A DNA stretch of 64,000 nucleotides from Solirubrobacter deserti (GTDB lineage Bacteria > Actinomycetota > Thermoleophilia > Solirubrobacterales > Solirubrobacteraceae), in the NCBI RefSeq assembly GCF_027587175.1, contig NZ_JAPCID010000010.1, positions 62,001-126,000 of the forward strand. The letters run 5' to 3'. Position numbers and translations under genes: made by a program. Of the stretch, positions 40,678-50,310 are shown piece by piece (within the stretch, counting starts at the first letter, position 1; each line of letters starts with the position of its first letter). Below the pieces are notes generated by a model that was given only the letters and a program-made list of their open reading frames with translations, ran no database searches and was not told where the DNA came from.

Positions 40678-41084
40678 AGCGCGGGAACGACCGCGACGTC
40701 GATCAGCCGCGCGCACGTCGAGCGGGCGCGCGCGGGGGCGAGCATCAGCTCGTCGAGCACGCCGCGCAGCGTGCGCGCCGCGAGCGTGGGGGAGAGCCGC
40801 GCCGGGCGGACGCTGACCGCGCATACGAGCCGCACGTACGCCGTGCCGCGCTGGGCGGCGACGCGCTCGACCTCGAACGAGTCCAGGTGGTAGCCGTCGC
40901 CCTCGAGCGTGGCGTGCTCGTGACGGTGCTCGAGGTCACCGAGCAGCTCCACGCACCAGTCGGTGTCCGTCCGTTGCGCACAGAGACAGTCCACCGCCCA
41001 GACGCCGACCACCTCCGCGCGTTTGACGACGCGATCCTGCAGTTCGGTGGCTGGGCGTGATGCTGCAGCTGCGGTCGCGGCCAT
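40674..41084 (-). CDS. Hypothetical protein
   Basis: This is a 136-residue protein with an Ala/Thr-rich start and a mixed alpha/beta remainder (AEVVGVWAVDCLCAQRTDTDWCVELLGDL, SFEVERVAAQRGTAYVRLVCAVSV). It holds several cysteines but no clear metal motif. No signal peptide is convincing. I do not recognise it. The coding signal is supported by strong strand alternation and a matching stop overlap with the hydrolase gene. Confidence 0.6.
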   Translation of the reverse strand: MAATAAAASRPATELQDRVVKRAEVVGVWAVDCLCAQRTDTDWCVELLGDLEHRHEHATLEGDGYHLDSFEVERVAAQRGTAYVRLVCAVSVRPARLSPTLAARTLRGVLDELMLAPARARSTCARLIDVAVVPAL

Positions 41085-41137
41085 GGGTCTCTCCTGATCC
41101 CGATCTCCGGCCTCGGTCTTCCCCAGCCCTCGGTCAT

Positions 41138-42562
41138 TTACACCTGAGCGGCGGCGAGGAGAGAGATGGCGCGCTCGACGGCAGGTTCGGCGAGCGCGCC
41201 GTAGCCGAGGACGAGCCCGCGGGAGCCGCCCGGCTCGAAGCGGTGCAGCGCGAGCGGCTCGACGCCGACGCCGCGGGCCGCCGCGCGCTCGGCCGTGGCG
41301 TGCTCGTCGAGGTCGCCCTCCGCGAGCACGAAGAGGCCGGCCGGCGGCGCGGGACGGACCGTAAGATGCGGGAGCCTGGCCGCGAGCGCGGTGAGCAGCG
41401 TGGCGCGCCGGCTGGCGTAGGTGGCGCGGGCGCGGCGCAGGTGGCGGTCGAGCTCACCGCGTTCCAGGAAGTCCGTGAACGCGAGCTGCGTGATCACGTC
41501 GTTGGCCGTGGCCTCGATCGCGCGCGTCGTGGTCAGCGGCCAGGTGAGCCAGCTGGGCGTGAGCATCCAGCCGAGCCGCAGACCCGGCGCGAGCCGCTTG
41601 CTCGCGCTGCCGAGCAGCACGACGCGCTCGGGCGCGAGGCCCTGGACGGCGCCCGGCCGCTGCTCGGAGAGCTCGGTGTCGTAGTCGTCCTCGATGATCA
41701 GCGCTTCCTGGTCGGCCGCCCAGTTCACGAGCGCGGCGCGGCGGTCAGGGCTGAGCGCGACCCCGGTCGGGAACTGGTGGCCGGGCGTGACGAGCACGGC
41801 GCGAACGCCGTCGAGGAGGTCGACGCGCACGCCCTGCTCGTCGACGGGAACCGGGACGACTGTGAGCCCGGCCTGCTCGATCGCGAGCCGTGCCGGGTGC
41901 CAGCCCGGGTCCTCGACCGCGATCTGCTCCGCACCGGTCATGCGCAGATACCGGCACAGCTCCACGAACCCGGCCCGGAAGCCGCCGCACACGATCAGGT
42001 GCTCGGGGTCGGCGGCCGCGCCCCGCGTGCGGGCGAGCTGCGTGGCGAGCGCCTCGCGCAGGCCGGGCAGGCCGCGCGGGTCGGGCTCGCCGAGAGTGGC
42101 GAACGGCGCCGTGCGCCAGGCCGCGCGCAGTGACCGCAGCCACGCGTCGGCGGGAAAGCCGGCGAGGTCGGGGACACCGGGCCGCAGGTCGTAGGCGAAC
42201 GCGGGCAACAGGCTGCGCGCGGGCTCGCGCACGCGCTGCTGGACAGCCGCGGCGACGCGCACCGGCGCGCCCTGGCGCAGCGCGAGATAGCCCTCGGACG
42301 CGAGCTGCCCGTACGCCTCGGTGATCACGCCGCGCGAGACGCCGAGCGCGGCCGCGAGCGCGCGCGTGGACGGCAGCGCCGCGCCCGCGGGGATCCGCCC
42401 GGCCTGGATGCTCGCGCGCAGCTGGCGCTCGACCTGCTCGTGGAGCGGCTCGTCGCCACCGCGCTCGAGCGGTCCTACCGGCCCGGCCGCCGGCGGCGCG
42501 CCGGCCTGACCGCGCTCGGGCGGCTTCCCAACTGGACCTCTCCGAGCGGCCACAACTGGCAC
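41138..42562 (-). CDS. MocR-type GntR regulator with aminotransferase domain
   Basis: This 474-residue protein has the usual MocR length. The N-terminal winged helix is LHEQVERQLRASIQAGRIPAGAALPSTRALAAALGVSRGVI, and the rest is a class I aminotransferase-like PLP domain with the lysine in GSASKRLAPGLRLGWM, plus the EDDYDTEL segment. MocR proteins sense PLP or amino compounds and regulate vitamin B6, GABA or taurine genes. GTG 42562 is taken as the start because the frame has no closer start that keeps the full HTH plus the normal linker. It is divergent from the FAD oxidoreductase gene, the probable target. Confidence 0.87.
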   Translation of the reverse strand: MPVVAARRGPVGKPPERGQAGAPPAAGPVGPLERGGDEPLHEQVERQLRASIQAGRIPAGAALPSTRALAAALGVSRGVITEAYGQLASEGYLALRQGAPVRVAAAVQQRVREPARSLLPAFAYDLRPGVPDLAGFPADAWLRSLRAAWRTAPFATLGEPDPRGLPGLREALATQLARTRGAAADPEHLIVCGGFRAGFVELCRYLRMTGAEQIAVEDPGWHPARLAIEQAGLTVVPVPVDEQGVRVDLLDGVRAVLVTPGHQFPTGVALSPDRRAALVNWAADQEALIIEDDYDTELSEQRPGAVQGLAPERVVLLGSASKRLAPGLRLGWMLTPSWLTWPLTTTRAIEATANDVITQLAFTDFLERGELDRHLRRARATYASRRATLLTALAARLPHLTVRPAPPAGLFVLAEGDLDEHATAERAAARGVGVEPLALHRFEPGGSRGLVLGYGALAEPAVERAISLLAAAQV

Positions 42563-42585
42563 TGTAAAGCTGACCAGCTTCGGCG

Positions 42586-42591
42586 TAGCTT
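42586..42591 (+). promoter_or_regulatory. Putative -10 box TAGCTT of the FAD oxidoreductase gene
   Basis: TAGCTT ends 7 nt before ATG 42599, with no ribosome binding site. Confidence 0.45.
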
Positions 42592-42598
42592 CCTGGGC

Positions 42599-43759
42599 AT
42601 GGAGACCATCACGATCGTCGGCGCAGGGCTCGCGGGGCTGACCGCGGCGATCGCGTGCGCCGAGGCCGGTGCGCCGGTCGTGCTCTACGACGCCCACGCC
42701 GAGCCCGGCGGCCGCGCGCGGTCCCTGGACGCGCCGTACCGGGCGAACCTCGGGCCGCACGTGCTCTACAGCGACGGGGAGCTGTGGCGGTGGCTGAAGG
42801 AGCGCGAGCTGCTGCCGCCGGTGGCGGGCGCTCCGCTCACCGGCGTGCGGCTGCGCTGGGACGGTGCGATCCACCGGACGCCGCCGCTCGGGCTGATCCC
42901 GTCGGTGCTCAAGCTGCGCGGGCGGCGCCCGCCGGTCGACGAGTCGTTCCGGTCGTGGGCCGCGAGCCACGCCGGCGATCGCGCCGCGGAGCTGCTCTCC
43001 TCGCTCGCGGGCGTGTTCACCTTCCACCACGACCCGGGCGAGCTGTCGGCGGCGTTCGTGTGGGAGCGGACGGGCCGGATCGCGAGCCCGCCGCCGTCCG
43101 TGCGGTTCGTGATCGGCGGCTGGAGCGCGCTCGTGCACGCGCTGGTGAGCCGCGCGCGTGCGTTGCACGTCGAGTTCCGGCTGGGCGAGCGCGTCACCGA
43201 GCTGCCGTCCACGCCGGTGATCGTCGCGCTCGAGCCGGCCGACGCCCGCGCGCTGCTCGACGACGACTCGCTGCGCTGGCCGAGCGGGCACACGGTCTGC
43301 ATCGACCTCGGGCTCGAGGGCCGTCGCGGCGACCCGTTCGTCGTCTCCGACCTCGACGAGTGCGGCTGGATCGAGCGCTTCTCGGCTGCCGACAAGACGG
43401 TCGCGCCCGCCGGGCACGAGCTCGTGCAGGCGCAGATGCCGGTCCGCCCGGGCGAGCCGATCGAGGCCACGACGCGCCGTCTGGAGCGGATGCTCGACCT
43501 CGCGTTCCCCGACCGCGCGGCCCGCACCCACTGGCACCGCCGGATGGTGATGGACGGCCGCACCGGCGCGCTCGACCTCCCCGGGACCACCTGGCGCGAC
43601 CGCCCGGCGCTCGATCGCGGTGACGGCACCACGTTCATCGCGGGCGACTGGGTGGCCGCGCCGGGACTCCTCGGCGAGGTCGCGTTCAAGAGCGCGGTCG
43701 AGGCGGCGGCGCTGGCCGTCAGCGCGGCGAGCGTGGTTTCGCTGCGGCGCGCGGCCTGA
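42599..43759 (+). CDS. FAD-dependent NAD(P)-binding oxidoreductase (phytoene-desaturase-like)
   Basis: This 386-residue protein has a Rossmann FAD motif ITIVGAGLAGLTAAIACAEAG followed by EPGGRARS, the usual GG-doublet of amine oxidase/carotenoid desaturase-type flavoproteins. The C-terminal FAD contact is FIAGDWVAAPGLLGEVAFKSAVEAA. The second, substrate-facing half is not typical of a particular enzyme. It is divergent from the MocR gene and overlaps the following convergent gene by 41 bp. The substrate is unknown. Confidence 0.83.
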   Translation: METITIVGAGLAGLTAAIACAEAGAPVVLYDAHAEPGGRARSLDAPYRANLGPHVLYSDGELWRWLKERELLPPVAGAPLTGVRLRWDGAIHRTPPLGLIPSVLKLRGRRPPVDESFRSWAASHAGDRAAELLSSLAGVFTFHHDPGELSAAFVWERTGRIASPPPSVRFVIGGWSALVHALVSRARALHVEFRLGERVTELPSTPVIVALEPADARALLDDDSLRWPSGHTVCIDLGLEGRRGDPFVVSDLDECGWIERFSAADKTVAPAGHELVQAQMPVRPGEPIEATTRRLERMLDLAFPDRAARTHWHRRMVMDGRTGALDLPGTTWRDRPALDRGDGTTFIAGDWVAAPGLLGEVAFKSAVEAAALAVSAASVVSLRRAA

Positions 43760-44150
43760 CCAGCGCGGCGGCCGCCGCGGCGGCGACCGCCAGCGCCGCG
43801 GACGCGATCCACATCGACACCGGATAGGCGAACGTCTCGAGGCCGTCGCTGCGGACGGCCGACGGCGGGGCGAGCAGCCACCAGACCACGAAGGCGCAAC
43901 CGAGCGCGAGCGCCGCCGCGACGATCGCGGCCACCGTGCGGTCGGGCCAGCGCAGCACGAGCGCGCCGCACAGCGCGGCCGACAGGCCGAGCCCGCCGGC
44001 GACGTCGGGCACACGCGCGATCCACTCCGGGCCGAGCCCGAGCGGCCCGGAGCGCTCGTCGCTCGCGCCGAACAACGTCAGGTCGTCGACGGCGCTGAGC
44101 TGGGAGAACACGACGGCGACGAGGCCGGCGGCGATCAGGAGCAGCCGCAC
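43719..44150 (-). CDS. Small four-TM membrane protein
   Basis: This is a 143-residue protein with four hydrophobic segments: LLLIAAGLVAVVFS near the start, LGLSAALCGALVLRW, VAAIVAAALALGCAFVVWWLL and WIASAALAVAAAAAAALV. GTG 44150 overlaps the upstream gene end by 16 bp and leads directly into the first helix. The family is unknown to me. It is the last gene of a three-gene overlapping unit. Confidence 0.7.
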   Translation of the reverse strand: MRLLLIAAGLVAVVFSQLSAVDDLTLFGASDERSGPLGLGPEWIARVPDVAGGLGLSAALCGALVLRWPDRTVAAIVAAALALGCAFVVWWLLAPPSAVRSDGLETFAYPVSMWIASAALAVAAAAAAALVRPRAAAKPRSPR

Positions 44151-44482
44151 GAGGCCCGGCGTTCCGCGTCGATCGTCTCGGCCTGCAGCGGATCCATCCA
44201 CAGCTCCCAGCGGCCCGAGGCGGACTGGCGCTCGTCGCGGAAGTGGTACGGGCGGCACCCGCCGAATTCGCGCGTGCGTAGGGTGAAGACGCCGCCGAGC
44301 ACGGACGAGATGCGCCGGCGCGGCCAGCCCAGCGCGTCCTCGATCGCCGGGAACGGCCGCGGCTCGTCGGGCGTGCGCGCGAGCTCGTGCAGCAGCGCGC
44401 GCATCAGGTCGCTGCAGCGGTCGTGGAAGGCCGCGATCTCGCCGGGCTCGTCCATCGCGTTGTCGGGCGCGTGCTCGTTCAC
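44135..44482 (-). CDS. Small protein, DUF6416-like winged helix (tentative)
   Basis: This is a 115-residue protein. The start GTG 44482 overlaps the previous stop. A helical half (FHDRCSDLMRALLHELARTP) is followed by AIEDALGWPRRRISSVLGGVFTL and then REFGGCRPYHFRDER, WELWMD. The helix-turn-helix with an SVLGG turn and an FGG-RPY wing recalls small actinobacterial DUFs (DUF6416 type) that look DNA- or protein-binding. This is from memory and not certain. Confidence 0.6.
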   Translation of the reverse strand: MNEHAPDNAMDEPGEIAAFHDRCSDLMRALLHELARTPDEPRPFPAIEDALGWPRRRISSVLGGVFTLRTREFGGCRPYHFRDERQSASGRWELWMDPLQAETIDAERRASCGCS

Positions 44483-44904
44483 TCGTCCTCGATCGGCCTG
44501 CCCAGAAAGGCCTCGATGGCGAGGAAGGTGGCCTTGTGGGCGAGCGGGCCGAGGCGCAGTGCGGCACCGTCGTCGGTGTCGCGCACACTGACCGCCAGGT
44601 GGACGCGCTCCAGGCGCGCCGCCTGCTGGGCGGCACGCGCCTTGCCGCTCTGGCCGTGGTAGTGCGCGTCGATGCCGAAGCGGCCGCCCTCGACGGGCCA
44701 GATGCTCAGCTGGTCGGGCGCCCAGGTCGGGCCGGTCTCGGCCGGGAGCGCCATGTACGGCACGAGGTCCGTGCGCGCGTCGCGCTCGCCGATGTTGCGC
44801 CGCGCGGACCACGCGCGGTCGTCCGCGGCGGGCTTGGGCGGCGTGGTCGGCACGATCTCCGTGCTCGGCGGCTTGTCGTTCTTGCGGCGGCGCACTGGGA
44901 TCAA
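44479..44904 (-). CDS. Hypothetical cytosolic protein
   Basis: This is a 141-residue protein with a proline-rich basic N-terminus (VRRRKNDKPPSTEIVPTTPPKPAADD) and a compact C-terminal half (GPTWAPDQLSIWPVEGGRFGIDAHYHGQ, then RVHLAVSVRDTDDGAALRLGPLAHKATFLAIEAFLGRPI). I do not recognise the family. It is first in an overlapping unit with the two small genes that follow and starts 32 bp after the gene upstream on the same strand. Confidence 0.65.
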   Translation of the reverse strand: MIPVRRRKNDKPPSTEIVPTTPPKPAADDRAWSARRNIGERDARTDLVPYMALPAETGPTWAPDQLSIWPVEGGRFGIDAHYHGQSGKARAAQQAARLERVHLAVSVRDTDDGAALRLGPLAHKATFLAIEAFLGRPIEDE

Positions 44905-44936
44905 TGATGCCGCGCGATCCGCGCGGGTCGCGCGGG

Positions 44937-45203
44937 TCAGGCGTCATCCACGTCCCAGTCGAACGCCCGGCCGAGCTCGACCGCGACCGTGTCGGCAAGC
45001 TTCCCGAACAGCTTGTCGGTCGCCTTGTCCTGCCCGGCCGGCATCGACAGCGTGAGCGACTCGTCGTCCCAGCCGATGTCCAGCCCGCTGTCCTCGAGCC
45101 GCTCCACGCGCTCCGGGCCGAACGCGACCTCGATCCGCTCCCACTCGTCGGCGACGCGCTCGCTGCCGACCGTCGCGCCGCTGTAGGTGATGTCGACGCT
45201 CAT
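44937..45203 (-). CDS. Small hypothetical protein
   Basis: This is an 88-residue acidic protein (VDITYSGATVGSERVADEWERIEVAFGPERVERLEDSGLDI, then a TLSMPAGQDKATDKLFGKLADTVAVELG helix). It resembles an Imm-like or binding module but I cannot name it. The start ATG overlaps the end of the HEAT-repeat gene (45200), showing translational coupling. Confidence 0.65.
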   Translation of the reverse strand: MSVDITYSGATVGSERVADEWERIEVAFGPERVERLEDSGLDIGWDDESLTLSMPAGQDKATDKLFGKLADTVAVELGRAFDWDVDDA

Positions 45204-46135
45204 CGCCTCAGCGCCCGGATCGCGCGCTGTCGCGCTGTGCGCCCGAACTCCGAGCGCGGCGCCATCGCCTCCAGCGCGGGCAGGGCCGCCGGATCGCCGA
45301 GCTTGCGCAGCGCCTCGGCGGCGTGCCCCTCGAGCTCGGGATCGTCCAGCCGCTCGATCAGCGGCTCCAGCGCCGGCGCATAGCGGGCGCGGCCGAGCGC
45401 GATCAGCGCCATCTGCGCCGCCATGCCCTGGCGCGGGTCGGTCGCGAGCGGCAGCAGCCGCGGGGCGAGGTCCGTGCGGTTGAGGTCGTGCAGGGCGTTG
45501 CCGACGCTCCACCGCCAGTGCTCGGGCAGCTCGAACCGCCCGAACTCGCGCAGCAGCGCCTCGGTCAGCCCGGGCGGGTCCGGAACCACCGCGAGCAGCT
45601 GCAGGATCCAGTGCTTGTGGTGCTCGGAGCGCTCCAGCCAGTCCACCAGCAGCGGCGCGTACGGGTCCGGGTTCGCTTGGATCCGCTCGGCGGGGTGCCC
45701 GTCGAGCGGTGCGCCCGCCGCCGCGAACTCGGCCAGCATCCGCTCGTACTCGGCCTCGGCCGCGGGGTCGGGCTCGGGCAGCTCGCCGCCGCTGAAGTCG
45801 ATCACCTCGGTCTCGGGCGGGTGCAGCAGCCACTTGAGCCAGTTCATGCTCGGGCCCTTGTACCCGCGCCAGAGCGCGACGAGCGTGAAGATCAGCCCGT
45901 GCTGGCCGAAGCTGACCGACCCGTCCTCTGCGCGCACCCACTCGACGGCGAGCCGGTCCACGACCATCCCGGTCGTGGCACCGTCGCCGATCTCCACGTT
46001 CCAACGCTCGTTCTCACGACTGGAGCGCCGCAAGCTGACGAAGCGCCCGTCGCCATGGACGACGTCGAACACGCCACGTCGCTCGTGAAACCCATTCGCG
46101 AGCCGTCGTCGCTCGGGTGCACCGCCACGTGCCAC
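45200..46135 (-). CDS. HEAT-repeat-like protein
   Basis: This is a ~311-residue protein. The N-terminal ~110 residues contain strands (FVSLRRSSRENERWNVEIGDG, MVVDRLAVEWVRAEDGSVSFGQ), and the C-terminal ~170 residues are helical repeats of the PBS-lyase/HEAT kind (RWSVGNALHDLNRTDLAPRLLPLA, YAPALEPLIERLDDPELEGHAAEALRKLG). Such repeats bind proteins. The start is uncertain: GTG 46135 gives the longest form. It overlaps the next small gene. Confidence 0.68.
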   Translation of the reverse strand: MARGGAPERRRLANGFHERRGVFDVVHGDGRFVSLRRSSRENERWNVEIGDGATTGMVVDRLAVEWVRAEDGSVSFGQHGLIFTLVALWRGYKGPSMNWLKWLLHPPETEVIDFSGGELPEPDPAAEAEYERMLAEFAAAGAPLDGHPAERIQANPDPYAPLLVDWLERSEHHKHWILQLLAVVPDPPGLTEALLREFGRFELPEHWRWSVGNALHDLNRTDLAPRLLPLATDPRQGMAAQMALIALGRARYAPALEPLIERLDDPELEGHAAEALRKLGDPAALPALEAMAPRSEFGRTARQRAIRALRR

Positions 46136-46199
46136 TCGATCTCGTTGCCCTCCAGTGCGCGCAGCGCCGCGAGCAGCTCGTCGAACACGCGCTCGAGCG

Positions 46200-46205
46200 T
46201 AGCCT
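46200..46205 (+). promoter_or_regulatory. Putative -10 box TAGCCT of a leaderless small gene
   Basis: TAGCCT ends 7 nt before GTG 46213 with no ribosome binding site, identical in sequence and spacing to the box before 40102. Confidence 0.4.
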
Positions 46206-46212
46206 TGCGCCG

Positions 46213-46551
46213 GTGACCGGCCGCCCCGTGGACCTCGGCTTCTCGATCGCCGACGCCGAGGAGGTCGAGCTGGCCCATGACGGCGACGACCTGACGGTCA
46301 GCTTCACCGACTGGGCGGACCGGCGGCGGAGCGTGACGTTCACGGACACGGTCGCGCTGCGCTGGCAGCGCGCGGACGACGTCGCGCCGGGCGAGGCGTA
46401 CGACGGTGCCAACGAGATCGCCGACTCGCCCTGGCTCGAGCGCCACCGCCAAGCCGGCGAGGCCACCGGTGAGCACCGCCACCTCAAGCTGAACTTCAAC
46501 GCCGCGGGCTGCCTGGAAGTCCTGTGCTCAGCGGTCGCGCGCCCGCAGTAG
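46213..46551 (+). CDS. Small hypothetical protein
   Basis: This is a 112-residue acidic protein (RPVDLGFSIADAEEVELAHDGDDLTVSFTDWADRRRSVTF, ending in a KLNFNAAGCLEVLC strand). It looks like a small beta protein of the kind found beside HEAT-repeat or immunity-type genes. I do not recognise it. GTG 46213 is supported by the TAGCCT box. It overlaps the convergent gene by 24 bp. Confidence 0.6.
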   Translation: MTGRPVDLGFSIADAEEVELAHDGDDLTVSFTDWADRRRSVTFTDTVALRWQRADDVAPGEAYDGANEIADSPWLERHRQAGEATGEHRHLKLNFNAAGCLEVLCSAVARPQ

Positions 46552-46731
46552 GCCGAAGCCGAGCACCGCCGCCCAGACGACGCCGGCCACGAGCAGCAGC
46601 TGCGCGTACGGCGACGCGGTCTCGCCGCGCACGAGCTGAACGATCACGGCGATCACCAGCACGAGCGTGAGGACGTTCCCGATCGCCCGCTCGGCGGCGT
46701 GCTCGACCTGTTTGCGGGCTGCGCGTTCCAT
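46528..46731 (-). CDS. Small two-TM membrane protein
   Basis: This is a 67-residue protein with a charged N-terminal helix (RAARKQVEHAAERA) and two membrane helices (IGNVLTLVLVIAVIVQLV and AQLLLVAGVVWAAVLGFGLL). No family is recognised. It lies 18 bp before the 3' end of the upstream lyase gene on the same strand, so it may be cotranscribed with it. Confidence 0.65.
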   Translation of the reverse strand: MERAARKQVEHAAERAIGNVLTLVLVIAVIVQLVRGETASPYAQLLLVAGVVWAAVLGFGLLRARDR

Positions 46732-46749
46732 GCCGCCGAACCTACCCAG

Positions 46750-47802
46750 CTACTGCCCGTAGGCCTCGGCGAGCTCCGGGTCCTTGCGCGCCAGCATGTC
46801 GGCGAGGTCGACGAGCACGCGCGCCTGCTTGTAGGTCGCGTCGTCCTGCATCTTGCCGTCGAGCATGTGCACCCCGGAGCCGTCCGGGATCGCCTCCAGC
46901 ACGCGGCGAGCGAAGCGGACCTCCTCCGGGTCGGGGGAGAAGACGCGCTTGGCGATCGCGATCTGCACCGGGTGCAGTGACCAGGCGCCGACGCAGCCCA
47001 TCAGGTAGGCGGCGCGGAACTGGGCCTCGCAGCCCGGCTCGTCGCGGATGTCGCCGAACGGGCCGTAGTAGGGGAAGATGCCGGCCGCGGTGCAGGCGTC
47101 GACCATGCGCGCGAGCGTGTAGTGCCACAGGTCCTGCTGGTAGGAGGGCCGGGCGATGTCGCCGTCGGGGTCGGCCATCACGAGGTAGCCCGGGTGGCCG
47201 CCGCCCACGCGCGTGGTCTTCATCCGCCGTGAGGCCGCGAGGTCGGCCGGGCCGAGCGAGATGCCCTGCATGCGCGGTGACGCGACGGCGATCTCCTCGA
47301 CGTTCGCGACGCCCGCCGCGGTCTCCAGGATCGCGTGGACGAGAATCGGCCGCTGCAGCTCCGCGCGCGCCTCCAGCTGGGCGAGCAGCCGGTCGACGTA
47401 GGCGATGTCCCACGGACCCTCGACCTTCGGGATCATCACGACGTCGAGCACGTCGCCGATCTCGGTGACCAACGTCACGAGGTCGTCGAGCACCCACGGC
47501 GACTCCAGCGCGTTGACGCGCACCCACAGGGGCGTGCCACCCAGGTTGGCGGAGCGGCCCACCTCGACCAGCCCGGTGCGCGCCGCCTCCTTGCGGTCGG
47601 CCGCCACCGCGTCCTCCAGATTTGCCAGCAGGATGTCGGCCGAACGCGCCATCTCCGGTACGCGGGCGCGCAGCTTCTCGTTGGACGGATCGAAGAAGTG
47701 GATCATCCGCGACGGGGTCGTCGGGATCTCCCTGACCGGTGCGGGGGCGCCGACGGCGAGCGGCGCGAAGAACGACCGAGGGCTGCGCATCAGGGGCATC
47801 AT
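46750..47802 (-). CDS. CitE/HpcH-type CoA ester lyase (malyl/citramalyl-CoA family)
   Basis: This 350-residue protein is a CitE-like TIM-barrel lyase. Key segments are [19 protein letters not shown] (acidic metal and arginine region), [13 protein letters not shown] with the substrate-contacting arginine, [28 protein letters not shown] with the metal-binding glutamate, and LGPADLA. Family members cleave or form malyl-CoA, beta-methylmalyl-CoA or citramalyl-CoA. It is divergent from a MaoC hydratase, as for the M. tuberculosis pair Rv2498c/Rv2499c, which are adjacent. The substrate is not resolved. Confidence 0.87.
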   Translation of the reverse strand: MMPLMRSPRSFFAPLAVGAPAPVREIPTTPSRMIHFFDPSNEKLRARVPEMARSADILLANLEDAVAADRKEAARTGLVEVGRSANLGGTPLWVRVNALESPWVLDDLVTLVTEIGDVLDVVMIPKVEGPWDIAYVDRLLAQLEARAELQRPILVHAILETAAGVANVEEIAVASPRMQGISLGPADLAASRRMKTTRVGGGHPGYLVMADPDGDIARPSYQQDLWHYTLARMVDACTAAGIFPYYGPFGDIRDEPGCEAQFRAAYLMGCVGAWSLHPVQIAIAKRVFSPDPEEVRFARRVLEAIPDGSGVHMLDGKMQDDATYKQARVLVDLADMLARKDPELAEAYGQ

Positions 47803-47810
47803 GCCGTGCC

Positions 47811-48311
47811 ATGAGCCCAGTCGACACCGATGGACCGACGCGCGAGGCCTCCGGCGCGCACCCGTACGGCCGCTACCTGGAGGAATTCGAGGTCGGCGCC
47901 GTCTACAAGCACTGGCCGGCGAAGACGGTCACCGAAGCCGATGACCACCTCTTCTGCCTGCTGACGATGAATCACCACCCGTTGCACATCAACGATGTCT
48001 ACGCAGCCCAGTCCCAGCAGGGCCGCAACGTGGTCGTCGGCCCGTACGTCTACAGCCTCGCGCTCGGCATGAGCGTCTCCGACATCTCCGGCAAGGCGAT
48101 CGCGAACCTCGCCACCGAAGCGCTCAGCCATCCGGCGCCGGTGTTCCACGGCGACACCCTGTTTGCCGAGACGGAAGTCCTGGAAATCACCCCCTCGAGG
48201 TCAAAGCCGGATCGCGGAACGGTGAAGGTCCACACCCGCGTCCTCAACCAGGACGGAACGCTTGTGGCGGAGTTCAAGCGCCTTGTGCTCGTGCCCAAGA
48301 AGCAAGTTTGA
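47811..48311 (+). CDS. MaoC-like hot-dog enoyl-CoA hydratase
   Basis: This 166-residue protein is a MaoC hot-dog hydratase. The catalytic Asp/His region is visible as [21 protein letters not shown], followed by [32 protein letters not shown] and a terminal [17 protein letters not shown]. It hydrates an unsaturated CoA thioester, possibly mesaconyl-CoA, given the divergent CitE-type lyase 8 bp away. ATG 47811 is used; no ribosome binding site is evident. Confidence 0.88.
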   Translation: MSPVDTDGPTREASGAHPYGRYLEEFEVGAVYKHWPAKTVTEADDHLFCLLTMNHHPLHINDVYAAQSQQGRNVVVGPYVYSLALGMSVSDISGKAIANLATEALSHPAPVFHGDTLFAETEVLEITPSRSKPDRGTVKVHTRVLNQDGTLVAEFKRLVLVPKKQV

Positions 48312-48501
48312 ACGTCACTGGCAAAACCTCGCAGAGCGGGCCACCCAATTGTCTGGTGGTGTTCGCGGGTAGCTTCCCCTAAGCTGGAGAAGGCGGAGTG
48401 ATCGTTTTGGCGCGTCGGCGTTCTCGGCGCGGCGAATCGGTCTTCGCATTCCGTGAAGGTTTGTACTGACCAAACAAACCCTAGAGAGGCTGATCTCACC
48501 A
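48312..48501 (+). promoter_or_regulatory. Leader region of pckG with inverted repeats
   Basis: No gene is seen here. Three small inverted repeats occur: CCACC/GGTGG (48341-48359), AGCTT-CCCCT-AAGCT (about 48372-48386) and GGTTTG/CAAACC (48458-48480). The last lies 21 bp before the pckG start and is a candidate operator or mRNA structure. Confidence 0.4.
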
Positions 48502-50301
<1,800 letters not shown>

Positions 50302-50310
50302 CGTGCAGGC

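Noticed and set aside
41138-44014. A 958-codon reverse frame extending the MocR gene across the divergent oxidoreductase
   Set aside because: Only the C-terminal 474 residues show MocR domains; the rest is antisense of a gene with a clear FAD motif.
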